Shown here: piece by piece, positions 1-8,426 of the stretch
Layout: each line of letters starts with the position of its first letter
Numbering within the stretch: the first letter of the stretch is position 1
Origin: CAJQPP01 sp041747075
GTDB taxonomy: Bacteria > Planctomycetota > Planctomycetia > Pirellulales > Pirellulaceae
Length of the DNA stretch: 24,738 nt
NCBI GenBank assembly: GCA_041747075.1
Contig: JBGTFW010000255.1
Coordinates: forward strand, 1-24,738
Direction of reading: 5' to 3'
The notes under the pieces: model-generated
What the model was told of the DNA's origin: nothing
What the model saw: the letters and a program-made list of their open reading frames with translations, nothing else
The model's database searches: none
Position numbers and translations under genes: made by a program

Positions 1-580
1 AGGCGCCAGTGGTCGCGCCTGGCCGCCGTCACTGACGTCGCTTCAATGAGGCCGCGTCACGGATGACGCGGAAAGTTCCGATGCGCTTGGCAAGATCGGT
101 TCGCCAGCGCTGCTTCAATGAGGCCGCGTCACGGATGACGCGGAAAGCACCATACGACAAATTGTAGTCGGCGACATCGAGGGGCTTCAATGAGGCCGCG
201 TCACGGATGACGCGGAAAGCCCGCGGCACAAAAGCTACCAGCTCTGGCAGATCCAGCTTCAATGAGGCCGCGTCACGGATGACGCGGAAAGCGAGTGCGA
301 CGTCTACAGCGCGGTCAACGTCGACATGGCTTCAATGAGGCCGCGTCACGGATGACGCGGAAAGACCGGCATTACGTGAACAATACTGGGACCTGATTGT
401 GCTTCAATGAGGCCGCGTCACGGATGACGCGGAAAGCAAGCAAGTGAGCCTGTCGTTGGGCAACGGGGTCCAGCTTCAATGAGGCCGCGTCACGGATGAC
501 GCGGAAAGTGCAAGCACGCTGTCACTGTCGTTTATCGGTGCTTGGCTTCAATGAGGCCGCGTCACGGATGACGCGGAAAG
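1..580 (-). CRISPR. Type I-G CRISPR array (left end beyond window)
   Basis: Eight identical 36-bp repeats lie at 40-75, 112-147, 184-219, 256-291, 329-364, 401-436, 473-508 and 545-580. They are separated by unique spacers of 36 bp (one of 37). Positions 1-39 are a further spacer, possibly with two bases of another repeat, so the array continues outside the window. Read on the minus strand the repeat starts CTTTCCGCG, folds an 8-bp stem (CCGCGTCA with TGACGCGG around TCCG) and ends CCTCATTGAAGC. The last eight bases, ATTGAAGC, look like the usual type I crRNA 5' handle, so transcription is probably on the minus strand, away from the cas genes. The absence of any repeat variation suggests a maintained array. 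Short ORFs drawn through it are artefacts. Confidence 0.98.
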
Positions 581-772
581 CCCGTCGCCGTAACTCGTTG
601 CCCGGGCACGAGTTGACGGGGAGGTTGCGAATACGTCCGATTGCAAGCCTGTCGATTTGCCAATTGAAGTCATTGTTTCTCCTTTCGTCATCGGAATAAC
701 CCGCAAATTGCCGGGCTTTTCCAATTCGCGAGCGGTGACGGGCATTTCCGCACTGCCTCGCTGCTCGATCCG
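581..772 (-). promoter_or_regulatory. CRISPR leader region
   Basis: This 192-bp stretch separates the cas4-cas1 stop codon from the first repeat, on the side predicted to be the leader from repeat orientation. It holds a near-perfect palindrome at 592-614 (AACTCG, T, TGCCCGGGCA, CGAGTT) starting 11 bp from the repeat, which could anchor Cas1-Cas2 or a DNA-bending protein. On the minus strand it also has a strong ribosome-binding sequence (AAAGGAG) before an ATG at 671-673, opening a 41-codon frame that ends inside the first repeat. I see no convincing -35/-10 pair. Confidence 0.7.
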
Positions 773-2737
773 CTAACGCGTCAAAAAAACCGGGTAATGC
801 CAAAGCTCGCCCAGCAAGACCCGCGCCAGCAAGCGAGTCTGGATTTCCAGCAGCCGACGGTAACTGACACGATAACCAAACAACGGGTGAGTCACAAGCT
901 GGTCCATCCGCTGTTCATACGCCTGAAAAAACGATTTTCGACCCGCTTGCGTCAGCGCTACCGCGTCGCCCGCCGCGATAAAGTCGGTCTCCGTGACCAT
1001 TCGCTGATTGATCGAGCTGAGCACGGCCGAGTCGACGATCAATGGTCGAAACGGCTCCATCAGGTCGAGCGCCAACGCCGGGCGGCCAAAACGGAGCTGG
1101 TGATAGTAACCGAGGAAGGGGTCCAGTCCGACCGCCGCGCAGGCTATCGTCAGGTCCTTGCTCAGCAGACTGTAACCAAGCGACAACAGCGCATTGACGG
1201 GATCGCGCGGAGGGCGTCGATTGCGGCGCTCGAAGTCAAACGAAAACTTGCCGCGACCGATCACCCCATTTGAAGACACATCGGGCGATCCCCTGACCTC
1301 GGCGGACTCCTGGTTCTTGCCAGCCGGGTTGCCGTTGGACTGGAGCGTCGGTTCCCGGGGTTCGGTCGGTACAGAAAATTCCGCGTCGTGGTCGTCCAGC
1401 GGGCCGTCGGGAAGACCGTCGGGATCGATCGCTTCGCCGGAGCCGCCGACCTTGATCATTCCCGGAAAATTCTCGAAGTAGACTCGCGCCGCCATGCCTT
1501 CCAGTCCGAGCAAGGTATCGATGCCGCTGGCGCGTTCGACTTCCCAGATCATCGCCTTGAGGAACTGGAGTGCCTGGCGCGGCGGCTCGACGTGGTTGCG
1601 CATGAGCATCGTGCGCTGGTTGCGGACCTTGCCGACGACCAGTTGCCGCGCCAGGCGCAAACAGAACTCCGGCGAATCGGCCATCCGGAACTGCTCGCGC
1701 CGCCACATGATGTTCTTCAGTCCCACCGGCTGGGTGATCCCGCGAAACCAGCCTCCGTAGCTGAAATAAACCAGGGGAATTTCGGCTGCCAGCAATGCCT
1801 GGACGGCCTGGGTCGAAACCTGAACGTTGCCGAAGAGGTTCACATGGCTGACGTCGTGCAAGCGGACTTTTTGCACGACCTTGTATTTTTCCTTGACCTG
1901 CAGGACCTGGCTGCTGATGCCCACCGAGAAGCCCTGGGTATTCAGGTACAGCGGACGGCGCTCGTCGCGGGGCGTTACCAGTTGACGCAGCCTGGCAGGG
2001 GGCGCCTCGGCTGAAAACGGGTTACCCGCCGAGAAGCGGGGACCCATATCAAACAACAGGGGCTGGACCACAGGTTCGTCACCACTCCCGGCCGCGCGGA
2101 GTGTGCAGCAAGTTGTCTCGTCGGGCAGACAAATCGTTACCAGCGAGCAGCGCGGGCACTTGGGACTGTTGACCAGCGGCGGGGGCATTTGATGGCTCTC
2201 CATGGTCCGGCGAGCCAATTCGATATAGCGCCGCGTTTCGGCGACGAGTTCGTCGTCGATGGCAATGCGGACACGTTGTCGCGTTTCCCAAAAAAAGATC
2301 ACGCCTTCGTAGCACTGGTAACCGTTTTCGCGAAGCACCAGCGCCTGGACACATATCTGGACACGTTCCGGGTCCCACGCGCCGAGCGAGCCGTCCTCAA
2401 GTTTCTTCGGCGAACCGCGCTTGTAGTCGACGGGCGTCGCGACGTTTCCCTCCGCCTCGATCAGGTCGAGTTTCGCAATGACACCGTACTGGTCGCTCGA
2501 CAGCGTCACGCTGCGGGCGTGAATTTCGTCGCGTTTCGCGGCGTCGGCGGCGGTTGGCAATTCATCGGCCTTGCGATCAACGCGGCGGTGGCGGGCAGCG
2601 CCTTCAACCGTATCGGCGTTGTGCGCGAACAGCCCTTCGACGTGTTCCAGGTAAAAGAGCCGGGGACAATAGACGAATTCGTTGAGCATCCGCGCTGGCA
2701 GATAGTCTTCATTGCTGGTGGAATCGTGGTGACTCAT
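773..2737 (-). CDS. cas4-cas1: Cas4-Cas1 fusion, CRISPR adaptation protein
   Basis: This is the spacer-acquisition integrase fused to its PAM-selecting Cas4 nuclease, as usual in type I-G. The Cas4 part (about 1-215) has the four iron-sulfur cysteines C24, C194, C197 and C203 and the RecB-type nuclease residues D91 and VDYKRG (104-108). The Cas1 part (about 262-654) has the catalytic E413 (LGLEGMAA), H546 (GYYHQLRFGRP) and an acidic residue in LDLMEPFRP (about 558-561). All active-site elements appear intact. Between FPGMIKV and the FDFERRNRRPP block there is an unusual acidic, Gly/Pro/Ser-rich insertion of about 65 residues (430-497). The start is the first ATG. It lies 367 bp after cas2, across a block of tandem repeats, which is a long gap for a cas1-cas2 pair. 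Confidence 0.97.
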   Translation of the reverse strand: MSHHDSTSNEDYLPARMLNEFVYCPRLFYLEHVEGLFAHNADTVEGAARHRRVDRKADELPTAADAAKRDEIHARSVTLSSDQYGVIAKLDLIEAEGNVATPVDYKRGSPKKLEDGSLGAWDPERVQICVQALVLRENGYQCYEGVIFFWETRQRVRIAIDDELVAETRRYIELARRTMESHQMPPPLVNSPKCPRCSLVTICLPDETTCCTLRAAGSGDEPVVQPLLFDMGPRFSAGNPFSAEAPPARLRQLVTPRDERRPLYLNTQGFSVGISSQVLQVKEKYKVVQKVRLHDVSHVNLFGNVQVSTQAVQALLAAEIPLVYFSYGGWFRGITQPVGLKNIMWRREQFRMADSPEFCLRLARQLVVGKVRNQRTMLMRNHVEPPRQALQFLKAMIWEVERASGIDTLLGLEGMAARVYFENFPGMIKVGGSGEAIDPDGLPDGPLDDHDAEFSVPTEPREPTLQSNGNPAGKNQESAEVRGSPDVSSNGVIGRGKFSFDFERRNRRPPRDPVNALLSLGYSLLSKDLTIACAAVGLDPFLGYYHQLRFGRPALALDLMEPFRPLIVDSAVLSSINQRMVTETDFIAAGDAVALTQAGRKSFFQAYEQRMDQLVTHPLFGYRVSYRRLLEIQTRLLARVLLGELWHYPVFLTR

Positions 2738-2754
2738 GGCACGAGGTGGTCCGC

Positions 2755-3000
2755 GGATTTCGCAGGCAGAGGATCACGGAAACGGGGAACAGGGAAAGCG
2801 GAAAACGAAACAACGGTCCGCAGATTGCGCCGATTTCGCAGGCAGAGGTTTACGGAAACAGGGAACAGGGGAAAGCGGAAAACGAAACAACGGTCCGCAG
2901 ATTGCGCGGATTTCGCAGGCAGAGGATCACGGAAACGGGGACCAGGGAAAGCGGAAAACGAAACAACGGTCCGCAGATTGCGCCGATTTCGCAGAAAAGG
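2755..3000. repeat. Tandem repeat, three 76-77-bp copies between cas2 and cas4-cas1
   Basis: The unit begins CGCAGGCAGAGG and includes AAGCGGAAAACGAAAC and GGTCCGCAGATTGCG. Copies start at 2761, 2837 and 2914, and a fourth breaks off just after 2990. Copies are about 90 percent alike by eye. The period is not a multiple of three throughout, so the block is non-coding, although it is open in several frames. It is followed at 3015-3105 by low-complexity AATTGAGA-like and CAATCTG-like short repeats. Together these fill the intergenic region upstream of cas4-cas1. Confidence 0.9.
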
Positions 3001-3104
3001 CATTCTGTGCAATTTGCGAGTTGAGAATTGAGATTGGAAATGGAGAATTGAATCGGCAATCTGCAATCGGCAATCTGAACACTGAACACTGAAAACCAGG
3101 AACT

Positions 3105-3395
3105 TCAAACCACCATGCAGGGTCCATCGACGGGGCTGTAGGGCTTGCCGAGTGCCTCGATGACGCGGTCGCCCCGTCCGTGGGCGGGTCCGAGATTGAT
3201 GAAGAGGACCTGATCGACCTTGTGATTGATAATGTGTGCGAGTTTCTCGCGAAGTTCGATTCGGTCGGCGGCGGTCAACTGGCACTCGAAGACGCTGTAC
3301 TGAAGATGGTCGCCCCAGTCGCGGACGGTTCTGAAGACCTTTCTCAGCCGTTTGTCGTCACAGATGTCGTAGCAGACGATGAAGGTATGTCGCAT
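3105..3395 (-). CDS. cas2: Cas2, CRISPR adaptation protein
   Basis: A 96-residue Cas2, partner of Cas1 in the spacer integration complex. It starts MRHTFIVCYDICDDKRLRK, with the ferredoxin-fold first strand and the conserved Asp, followed by VFRTVRDWGDHLQYSVFEC and the usual VLFINLGPAHGRGDRVI strand. The start is set at the internal ATG (3393-3395) because GGAGACGCGCC gives it a good ribosome-binding site and the family begins here. A longer reading from 3440 adds 15 residues unlike Cas2. The downstream neighbour is cas4-cas1 and the upstream neighbours are the small accessory ORFs behind csb2. Confidence 0.96.
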   Translation of the reverse strand: MRHTFIVCYDICDDKRLRKVFRTVRDWGDHLQYSVFECQLTAADRIELREKLAHIINHKVDQVLFINLGPAHGRGDRVIEALGKPYSPVDGPCMVV

Positions 3396-3772
3396 GGCGC
3401 GTCTCCGGTTCGTGCGGAAGCAGCCATCCGTGTACGGCAAAGTCCCTTTTTATGATCCTGCGTTTGATCCTGTTGGAAATTCCAGAATAGATGGACCGAG
3501 ACAGGAATACAACGAAATTACCGGGCACGCGTCATAAAAAGGGGGGCGTCTGGCGGCTCGACGTCGAGAGGAGACACCGGGGGATGGGGCGACCGGCGCG
3601 ACCGGCTGAAGGAAATCGCTCCAGCCGGCCGCGCATTTCCGGTCACCCGCCCGATCGTTGGCGCATGTCAAAATCCGAATTGCCAAAGAGCAGCCGTGTT
3701 GTGTTCATTGTCCGGCAAACTGCTTGAGAAGCACAACCCGCCAAAAAAAGCCTGATTTTCAATGGTCAAAGA
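3396..3772. other. Intergenic region upstream of cas2
   Basis: There is no convincing gene in these 377 bp. The open frames on either strand have proline- and arginine-rich content without recognisable motifs. There is a short direct repeat (GCGACCGGC twice near 3589-3607). The region could hold the promoter of cas2 but I cannot point to one. Confidence 0.5.
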
Positions 3773-4000
3773 TCAATTGGCCGAGAAAACGCCACCGCCG
3801 ATATGTCGGGTCTTTCCGAGAATGACCGGACCTTGAATTACGTTCCTGAACAACACGGCCGCGACCAGCGGCGATCGATCCCGGCCCTTGGGCGCGATCT
3901 CGGCGATCACATCCGCGCCGGCAAGTCCCAGCGAAAACAACTCGCGAAATGCGTCGATACACTCAGGGTCGCTGTAACGGTCTCGTTCAAAGTCAATCAT
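3773..4000 (-). CDS. Small acidic protein whose last codons copy the Csb2 tail
   Basis: The 75-residue frame starts MIDFERDRYSDPECIDAF and continues as a short acidic helical protein (ELFSLGLAGADVIAEIAP). Its C-terminus, GPVILGKTRHIGGGVF (3785-3832), is 15 of 16 identical to residues near the end of Csb2. The start at 3998-4000 has a modest AGG-type site, and a longer reading from 4087 is less likely. I infer that either an unrelated small gene was joined to a left-over csb2 3' end, or the csb2 scrap simply lies in frame. The first 50 residues have no function I can recognise. Confidence 0.5.
   Translation of the reverse strand: MIDFERDRYSDPECIDAFRELFSLGLAGADVIAEIAPKGRDRSPLVAAVLFRNVIQGPVILGKTRHIGGGVFSAN
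3785..3832 (-). pseudogene. csb2 3'-end relic (copy 3)
   Basis: Sixteen codons read GPVILGKTRHIGGGVF. The genuine csb2 end (5086-5133) reads the same with one change (I for H). At DNA level nearly every codon differs at the third base, so this is a diverged homologue preserved by selection on protein, not a recent duplication. Confidence 0.75.
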
Positions 4001-4120
4001 CTCAGACCTGGCAACTCGTCGCCGCCGATCTCGCTGGGGGGCATCGCGCGCAAGATCACAGAGCACAGACACTTTACACGCCGTCACAGGGAACCGACGC
4101 AGTTCTCACTGTTTCGATTT

Positions 4121-4393
4121 TCATTGTCGCAGTGCCGCGAGATACAGATGCCCGCCTGGCAACGGTTGGATCAGTTCGACGGAATGAGCGGCGATGGCAT
4201 ACTGTTTGCCTGCACGAGCCACCACTAAATCCATCCCCAGCGGATCGTATTTGGACGAAGCCGTATCGACCACTTCAACGGCTTCTCCCATGACTGTGGC
4301 CGGAAACGGAAATGTCAATTCCTGCCCCGCCATCTCCACGAGCGCCGAACACTGTTCAGCTTCGTCATGGCAATCCACACACGCTTCCTCCAT
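4121..4393 (-). CDS. Small cysteine-containing protein, accessory to the cas operon
   Basis: A 90-residue protein with CVDCHDEAEQC near the N-terminus, then a beta-rich segment (ELTFPFPATVMGEAVEVV) and a second block (YDPLGMDLVVARAG). The middle resembles short proteins often annotated as calcium-binding, but I would not assign a function. The ATG at 4391-4393 is the first possible Met. The same frame is open upstream to about 4510 without a standard start and reads like protein (IHIQWLHALHTDEVDEA), while an ATG near 4520 lies one frame off. A frameshift may therefore have separated a longer N-terminus. It lies between two csb2 relics. Confidence 0.55.
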   Translation of the reverse strand: MEEACVDCHDEAEQCSALVEMAGQELTFPFPATVMGEAVEVVDTASSKYDPLGMDLVVARAGKQYAIAAHSVELIQPLPGGHLYLAALRQ

Positions 4394-4520
4394 CGCCTCG
4401 TCGACTTCGTCCGTATGGAGTGCATGCAGCCATTGGATGTGGATTGGTTTAATGTCAATTCCCTGGTCCGTGTTTCCGCGATTTGGTTCGTAATTCGTTA
4501 TTGGGCATTGGTATCAACGG

Positions 4521-4568
4521 CCGAAACACGCCTCCGCCGATCCGTCGTATTTTACCTGGAATGATCAA
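4521..4568 (-). pseudogene. csb2 3'-end relic (copy 2)
   Basis: These codons read LIIPGKIRRIGGGVFR, matching the Csb2 terminal motif (VILGKTRHHGGGVFR) at 11 of 15 positions. The upstream part of its open frame does not resemble Csb2, so only the last 16-17 codons survive. It has the same strand and polarity as csb2. Confidence 0.65.
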
Positions 4569-4751
4569 TGATCGTGTGTCAGCTTGAACATCGCAAGCAT
4601 CATCCTTCCGACAAGCATCGATCCGGTTCGCCCACCAAGTTCCGTTCCTGGATCGCAACCGCATCACGACTTGCGTCGGCAGCACCGTTTGCGCACCTGG
4701 AACTTCCCCAGTTTTTATGCCTTACCCTGCAAGATGCAAGAGTGAACCCAC

Positions 4752-5057
4752 TCAAAACGTCTCGTGATTCGTGCCCATGAACTGGACCGCGACGCCGCGC
4801 AAGCCGGCATACTTGAGCGCCATGCCCAGCAGAGTGTACTCATCGTCGTCATAGCCGGCGGCAAAAGCGTCTTGATGCAGCATCAGGACATTACCCGTTT
4901 CGCCATCCGATTTGGGCTGCAATTTCCCGACCGCCTTCGCAAACTCCGGCAGATAGTGTTCGACCGTCGCCTCGAGCACGGCCACCCGAGTCTCCTCCTC
5001 CCGCCAATCCGGCGACCTGCAATCTACTCCCATCGTCAGTTGCTTCGGTTCAGCCAT
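4752..5057 (-). CDS. Small hypothetical protein translationally coupled to csb2
   Basis: A 101-residue acidic protein starting MAEPKQLTMGVDCRS, with a helical middle (VLEATVEHYLPEFAKAVGKL) and a C-terminal DDDEYTLLGMALKYAGLRG segment. The start overlaps the csb2 stop by 8 bp and is preceded by GGAGG about 9 bases upstream, inside csb2. It is therefore almost certainly made from the cas mRNA together with csb2. I recognise no family or catalytic motif. Its place directly behind the effector genes suggests an accessory, regulatory or phage-countering role, which is inference only. Confidence 0.75.
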   Translation of the reverse strand: MAEPKQLTMGVDCRSPDWREEETRVAVLEATVEHYLPEFAKAVGKLQPKSDGETGNVLMLHQDAFAAGYDDDEYTLLGMALKYAGLRGVAVQFMGTNHETF

Positions 5058-7227
5058 TCTGTGATTCCTCCGTATTCAAAAACCTGAAAACACCGCCACC
5101 ATGATGCCGCGTCTTGCCCAGAATCACAGGGCCAGCGATTGGTCGTGGGAACTCCAATCGCATCGTACCGTGAAGTCCACTTGAACTGGCGGCCCATGCC
5201 AAAACGGCAACTTTTGGCTGAGGCAAGTCTCTTCGCCGACATTCCGAGATCACGTCCGCCATTATCGAGTCCTCCGCTGTCGTTTTTTTCAAGTGGCGGT
5301 TGACTTGATAGGGCGTGACCGATTCCCAGCAAGACGACCGACCGAATAGGGGGTCGCCGGCCAGATCGACGTCAACTTGCCGAAGGGCAAGGTTTCCATC
5401 GCTGCCCGCAAGCAAGTTCTGAAAGCCCTGCAGGGCAGTTTGCAGAGTCCTTGTGTGCCTGGCAGATTCACGATTAGTGTGCCCGAAGAGTTCGGGTTGC
5501 AATACGAGCAATCGACTTCGGTCGGAATCAAAGACGAAGGTCAAATGAGGGTTGGCCATCGAATCGGCTGGTGAGCTGTTTTTTGTGTGCCCGCTGAAGT
5601 ATGTGGGCAGATGCCGTGGATAAAGCACGTCACGAACGCGCGCCATGACCGCACGGCGAAGCGACTTTGCAAGGCGCAGCGCATCTGGGTGTTTGGACAG
5701 TCCGGATTCAATGGAAAATGCGAAGACGCCGAGCGAACGCTCGATCGGTCGGAATAAACCAAGTCCGAGAAAACGCCCATCACCAATTACGATTGGCCCC
5801 GAAACGGCTCGATCGAATTCAACCTCCGCATGCCAAAGGACATGGCGGTTGAACCGTTGATCCGTCGCGAATTCGTCTGTTTTTTGCCCTCGCTCTGTAA
5901 ATGGTTCACGTTGCAGACGCACACCGGTCAACTCGGTTTTAGTTCCCGCATGTCGCAGAGCATGATACATTGCCGCTGTAGCGCGTTCCTGCTCAAGGCG
6001 TCGTTCGGCAGCCCCTTTCGTCTCCTCGGCGGTTCGTTTATGCAGGTTTGGCTCGATGCGGCGGCGGGCCGCCGTTGTCAGTGCGACCGGTGTGACGGAT
6101 TGCCAGGTTCGCGAAGTTCCTGCGTGGATGCCGTAGTATTCGAATTGCCGATTTGATTGCGCGCGAGCCAGGTCGATAGTGCAACCGTTCAACAAAACGC
6201 TCTGACCTGAAAACGCCCAAAGAACATCCTTGGCAGGGACAGGGCAAGTGCTGGGGATTTCGATTAGAACCCGGCGAATCTGCTGGTCGGCATGATCGTG
6301 TCCGATCGAAGGGAGCGGGACGATTCGCACGCGAGTCGATGCCGGGCCAGCGTGTTCCCCGTTGGGGTTCTGGCCGATCAACGCACGCTGAATTTCTGCT
6401 TCGCGTGCGGGAATCGCCTCCACGAGTCGTCGTGCTGCTTCATCGCGAATCGCCTTGGTCAGCGCGACAGTCTTCGTCGGCGGCCACGAGACCAACGTCG
6501 ATGTGGCGCGATCCAAAAGATCAAAACAGTCGCGCGTGACCGCGCTATCATACGACACCATTCGCCATTTAGGTTTAGCCCTCTGTCGAAAAGTTTGGCC
6601 TTTGGCGTCACTGGTGATCGCGTAGCGACGTGACATGTCACCGTGTCGCCGCACAAGACTCGCCAGGGAACCCGGCGTCGGACACTCGACGCCACCGTGT
6701 CCGGTTGACGGATGAAACACTGGCCCGCGATGCAACTGGAGTTTCTCCCCGAGTTCTTCTTCGTTGACTACTTCGGACCAGGCCCACGCGGCATCCACGG
6801 TTCGCCCAAGCTGAAAAATTCCATTGGCAAGTTCACGGACATGTCGAATCGATGATTTGTCTGCTTCCTGTTCATCAATTTTCCAGCAATAGAGAAAGGG
6901 AACTTCGACGTCGAAGGTGAGCGGCCGGATGGGCTTCCTTGTGCGAATCTCGCCGATTCGACGCGGGTCGCCCTGTTTGGCATCGAGATCATTGTTGGGA
7001 ACATAAGTCGCGACTTGTTGTCCGCCCTTTGTCATTGGGGCCGCGACAACGGGAGGCGGCTGTTGTTCCAGCCACTGTAGTGCGGAGACCGTTTCATCAG
7101 GCAATGGACCCGACAATCCCTTACCTGCAATCAGGGATTGAAACACACGCGCGGGCGATGGTATTGAACCCGCACCGTGATACCACCCCTCATGAAGCCG
7201 GACCGAAATTACAAGCGAACTGCTCAT
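5050..7227 (-). CDS. csb2: Csb2, fused Cas5-Cas6 protein of type I-G
   Basis: A 725-residue protein of the GSU0054 family. In type I-G it combines a Cas5-like part that caps the crRNA 5' handle with a Cas6-like part that cuts pre-crRNA at the repeat hairpin. Visible marks are the N-terminus SSLVISVRLHEGWYHG followed by PSPARVFQSLIAG, typical of this family, and the C-terminal glycine-rich block GPVILGKTRHHGGGVF, comparable to the RAMP G-rich loop. The ATG overlaps the csb1 stop (ATGA), so translation is coupled. It is the candidate nuclease for both the main array and the degenerate repeats at 13.2-13.6 kb, whose CCTCATTGAAGC or CCTCATTGAAC 3' ends match. Its own last codons recur twice downstream. 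Confidence 0.92.
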   Translation of the reverse strand: MSSSLVISVRLHEGWYHGAGSIPSPARVFQSLIAGKGLSGPLPDETVSALQWLEQQPPPVVAAPMTKGGQQVATYVPNNDLDAKQGDPRRIGEIRTRKPIRPLTFDVEVPFLYCWKIDEQEADKSSIRHVRELANGIFQLGRTVDAAWAWSEVVNEEELGEKLQLHRGPVFHPSTGHGGVECPTPGSLASLVRRHGDMSRRYAITSDAKGQTFRQRAKPKWRMVSYDSAVTRDCFDLLDRATSTLVSWPPTKTVALTKAIRDEAARRLVEAIPAREAEIQRALIGQNPNGEHAGPASTRVRIVPLPSIGHDHADQQIRRVLIEIPSTCPVPAKDVLWAFSGQSVLLNGCTIDLARAQSNRQFEYYGIHAGTSRTWQSVTPVALTTAARRRIEPNLHKRTAEETKGAAERRLEQERATAAMYHALRHAGTKTELTGVRLQREPFTERGQKTDEFATDQRFNRHVLWHAEVEFDRAVSGPIVIGDGRFLGLGLFRPIERSLGVFAFSIESGLSKHPDALRLAKSLRRAVMARVRDVLYPRHLPTYFSGHTKNSSPADSMANPHLTFVFDSDRSRLLVLQPELFGHTNRESARHTRTLQTALQGFQNLLAGSDGNLALRQVDVDLAGDPLFGRSSCWESVTPYQVNRHLKKTTAEDSIMADVISECRRRDLPQPKVAVLAWAASSSGLHGTMRLEFPRPIAGPVILGKTRHHGGGVFRFLNTEESQNG

Positions 7228-8426
7228 GGTTGCGCCGGTTCCTCCTCGGTTGTCTTGCCCAACAGGTCCTTCGCCGCTTTCAGATCGAAGTTGTGCTCGC
7301 GCTCCAAATCGACTGTTCCCCAGGCTGCTTCAAACGGCTTGTAGGCATCCTCGGCGTACTTAATGAGTACATCGTGAGCCTTTTCGGTGCTCAAGTCCAC
7401 CGGCAATTTCTCGCCACGTCGCGGCACGATCATCCAATTGTCTTCAGCATCGGCGATACGCAAGTTGCAACCCTCGCGGAGGAACATGTCGATGTCCGTG
7501 GTTGCAGTCAGCAGCGACAAGGCGAGCAGGTATTTTCGCAGTACGGCTGTTTCGACATCATTCAAGCCCACAATGCCGCGCAGCGCGACCAGGTTGATGG
7601 TGACGTGACGTTCGATCGTTCCGCGAACGACAATACCGCCCAGAACTCTTCGCCCATCTTTGTATTTGACCGCCGGTGCATCAGCGAAGCCAGAGTTTGA
7701 CAGTTTTACTTTTTTCTTCTTGGCCGCATCCTTGAGTTCATTCTGCTGTTCTTCGTCCAGAGCCTTGTAAATCGAGTTAAACTGCGCTGACGAGTGAAGT
7801 GTATCGACATCCCAGGCACGAATAATGCTCCTCACCAAACGGGGCCGTTTCTCACCAGACCCGCCCCGCGAGTCCCAGCACCCAAAGACCAGCGATGTGG
7901 GCGCGATCGTTGCCAGCGGCATTGCGTTTCCCGTCTTTCGCATTTGCTCGAACGCAGCCTGCACTTTCGGAAGAAGCGTCGGCGATGACTGTACCACCGC
8001 GTCAGCGGCACGATGTGCCAGGTCGAGCAAAGATCGTTTTTCCTTCCACGGCTTTTCACATTTGTCCGCATTGGGAGTTTTCGACGATTTGCAGGTGTCA
8101 CATTGTCCGCACGCTTCGGTGCGAAGCACGATTTCAATCTGTGGAACGAAATCAGCGAGCGGGTGGCCCGAATCCGGTTTGAACGCAGGCTCCAAACGAT
8201 TCGCCTGCGATCCGACACTGTCGATGAGCGCGACCTTCGTTCCATCCGCCAGAATATCGATGTTGTAACCCACATCAGCATAGGTCGGCGGATAGACGAT
8301 TTGGTCCTCGCCGTCATCGCCCTCCACGGACAACAGGCGTTGTTTCAAGCTGAGCGCGACGGGGCCGGAGAGATCGGACGCCCATGAATCGAGCAAATCG
8401 GAGGTTAATTTTTCGGTACTACTCAT
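7224..8426 (-). CDS. csb1: Csb1, Cas7-type backbone subunit of type I-G
   Basis: A 400-residue GSU0053-family protein, the Cas7 analogue that coats the spacer part of crRNA in the interference complex. Family-like segments are the N-terminal region with VALIDSVGSQANRLEP (about 66-80), PLADFVPQIEI, the LLDLAHRAADAVV block, the FGCWDSRGGSG segment and the C-terminal helix pair. The start is the ATG at 8424-8426, giving an ATGA overlap with csb3. A TTG one codon earlier is not needed. Residues C106, C109, C112 and C123 form a CGQCDTC...C cluster inside a charged loop, which looks like an added zinc-binding finger. Confidence 0.93.
   Translation of the reverse strand: MSSTEKLTSDLLDSWASDLSGPVALSLKQRLLSVEGDDGEDQIVYPPTYADVGYNIDILADGTKVALIDSVGSQANRLEPAFKPDSGHPLADFVPQIEIVLRTEACGQCDTCKSSKTPNADKCEKPWKEKRSLLDLAHRAADAVVQSSPTLLPKVQAAFEQMRKTGNAMPLATIAPTSLVFGCWDSRGGSGEKRPRLVRSIIRAWDVDTLHSSAQFNSIYKALDEEQQNELKDAAKKKKVKLSNSGFADAPAVKYKDGRRVLGGIVVRGTIERHVTINLVALRGIVGLNDVETAVLRKYLLALSLLTATTDIDMFLREGCNLRIADAEDNWMIVPRRGEKLPVDLSTEKAHDVLIKYAEDAYKPFEAAWGTVDLEREHNFDLKAAKDLLGKTTEEEPAQP

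Noticed and set aside
29..803. Open frames through the array with FRVIRDAASL repeated
   Set aside because: They are translations of the CRISPR repeat.
3450..3686. 78-residue minus-strand frame upstream of cas2
   Set aside because: Proline/arginine-rich composition, no motif and no ribosome-binding site.
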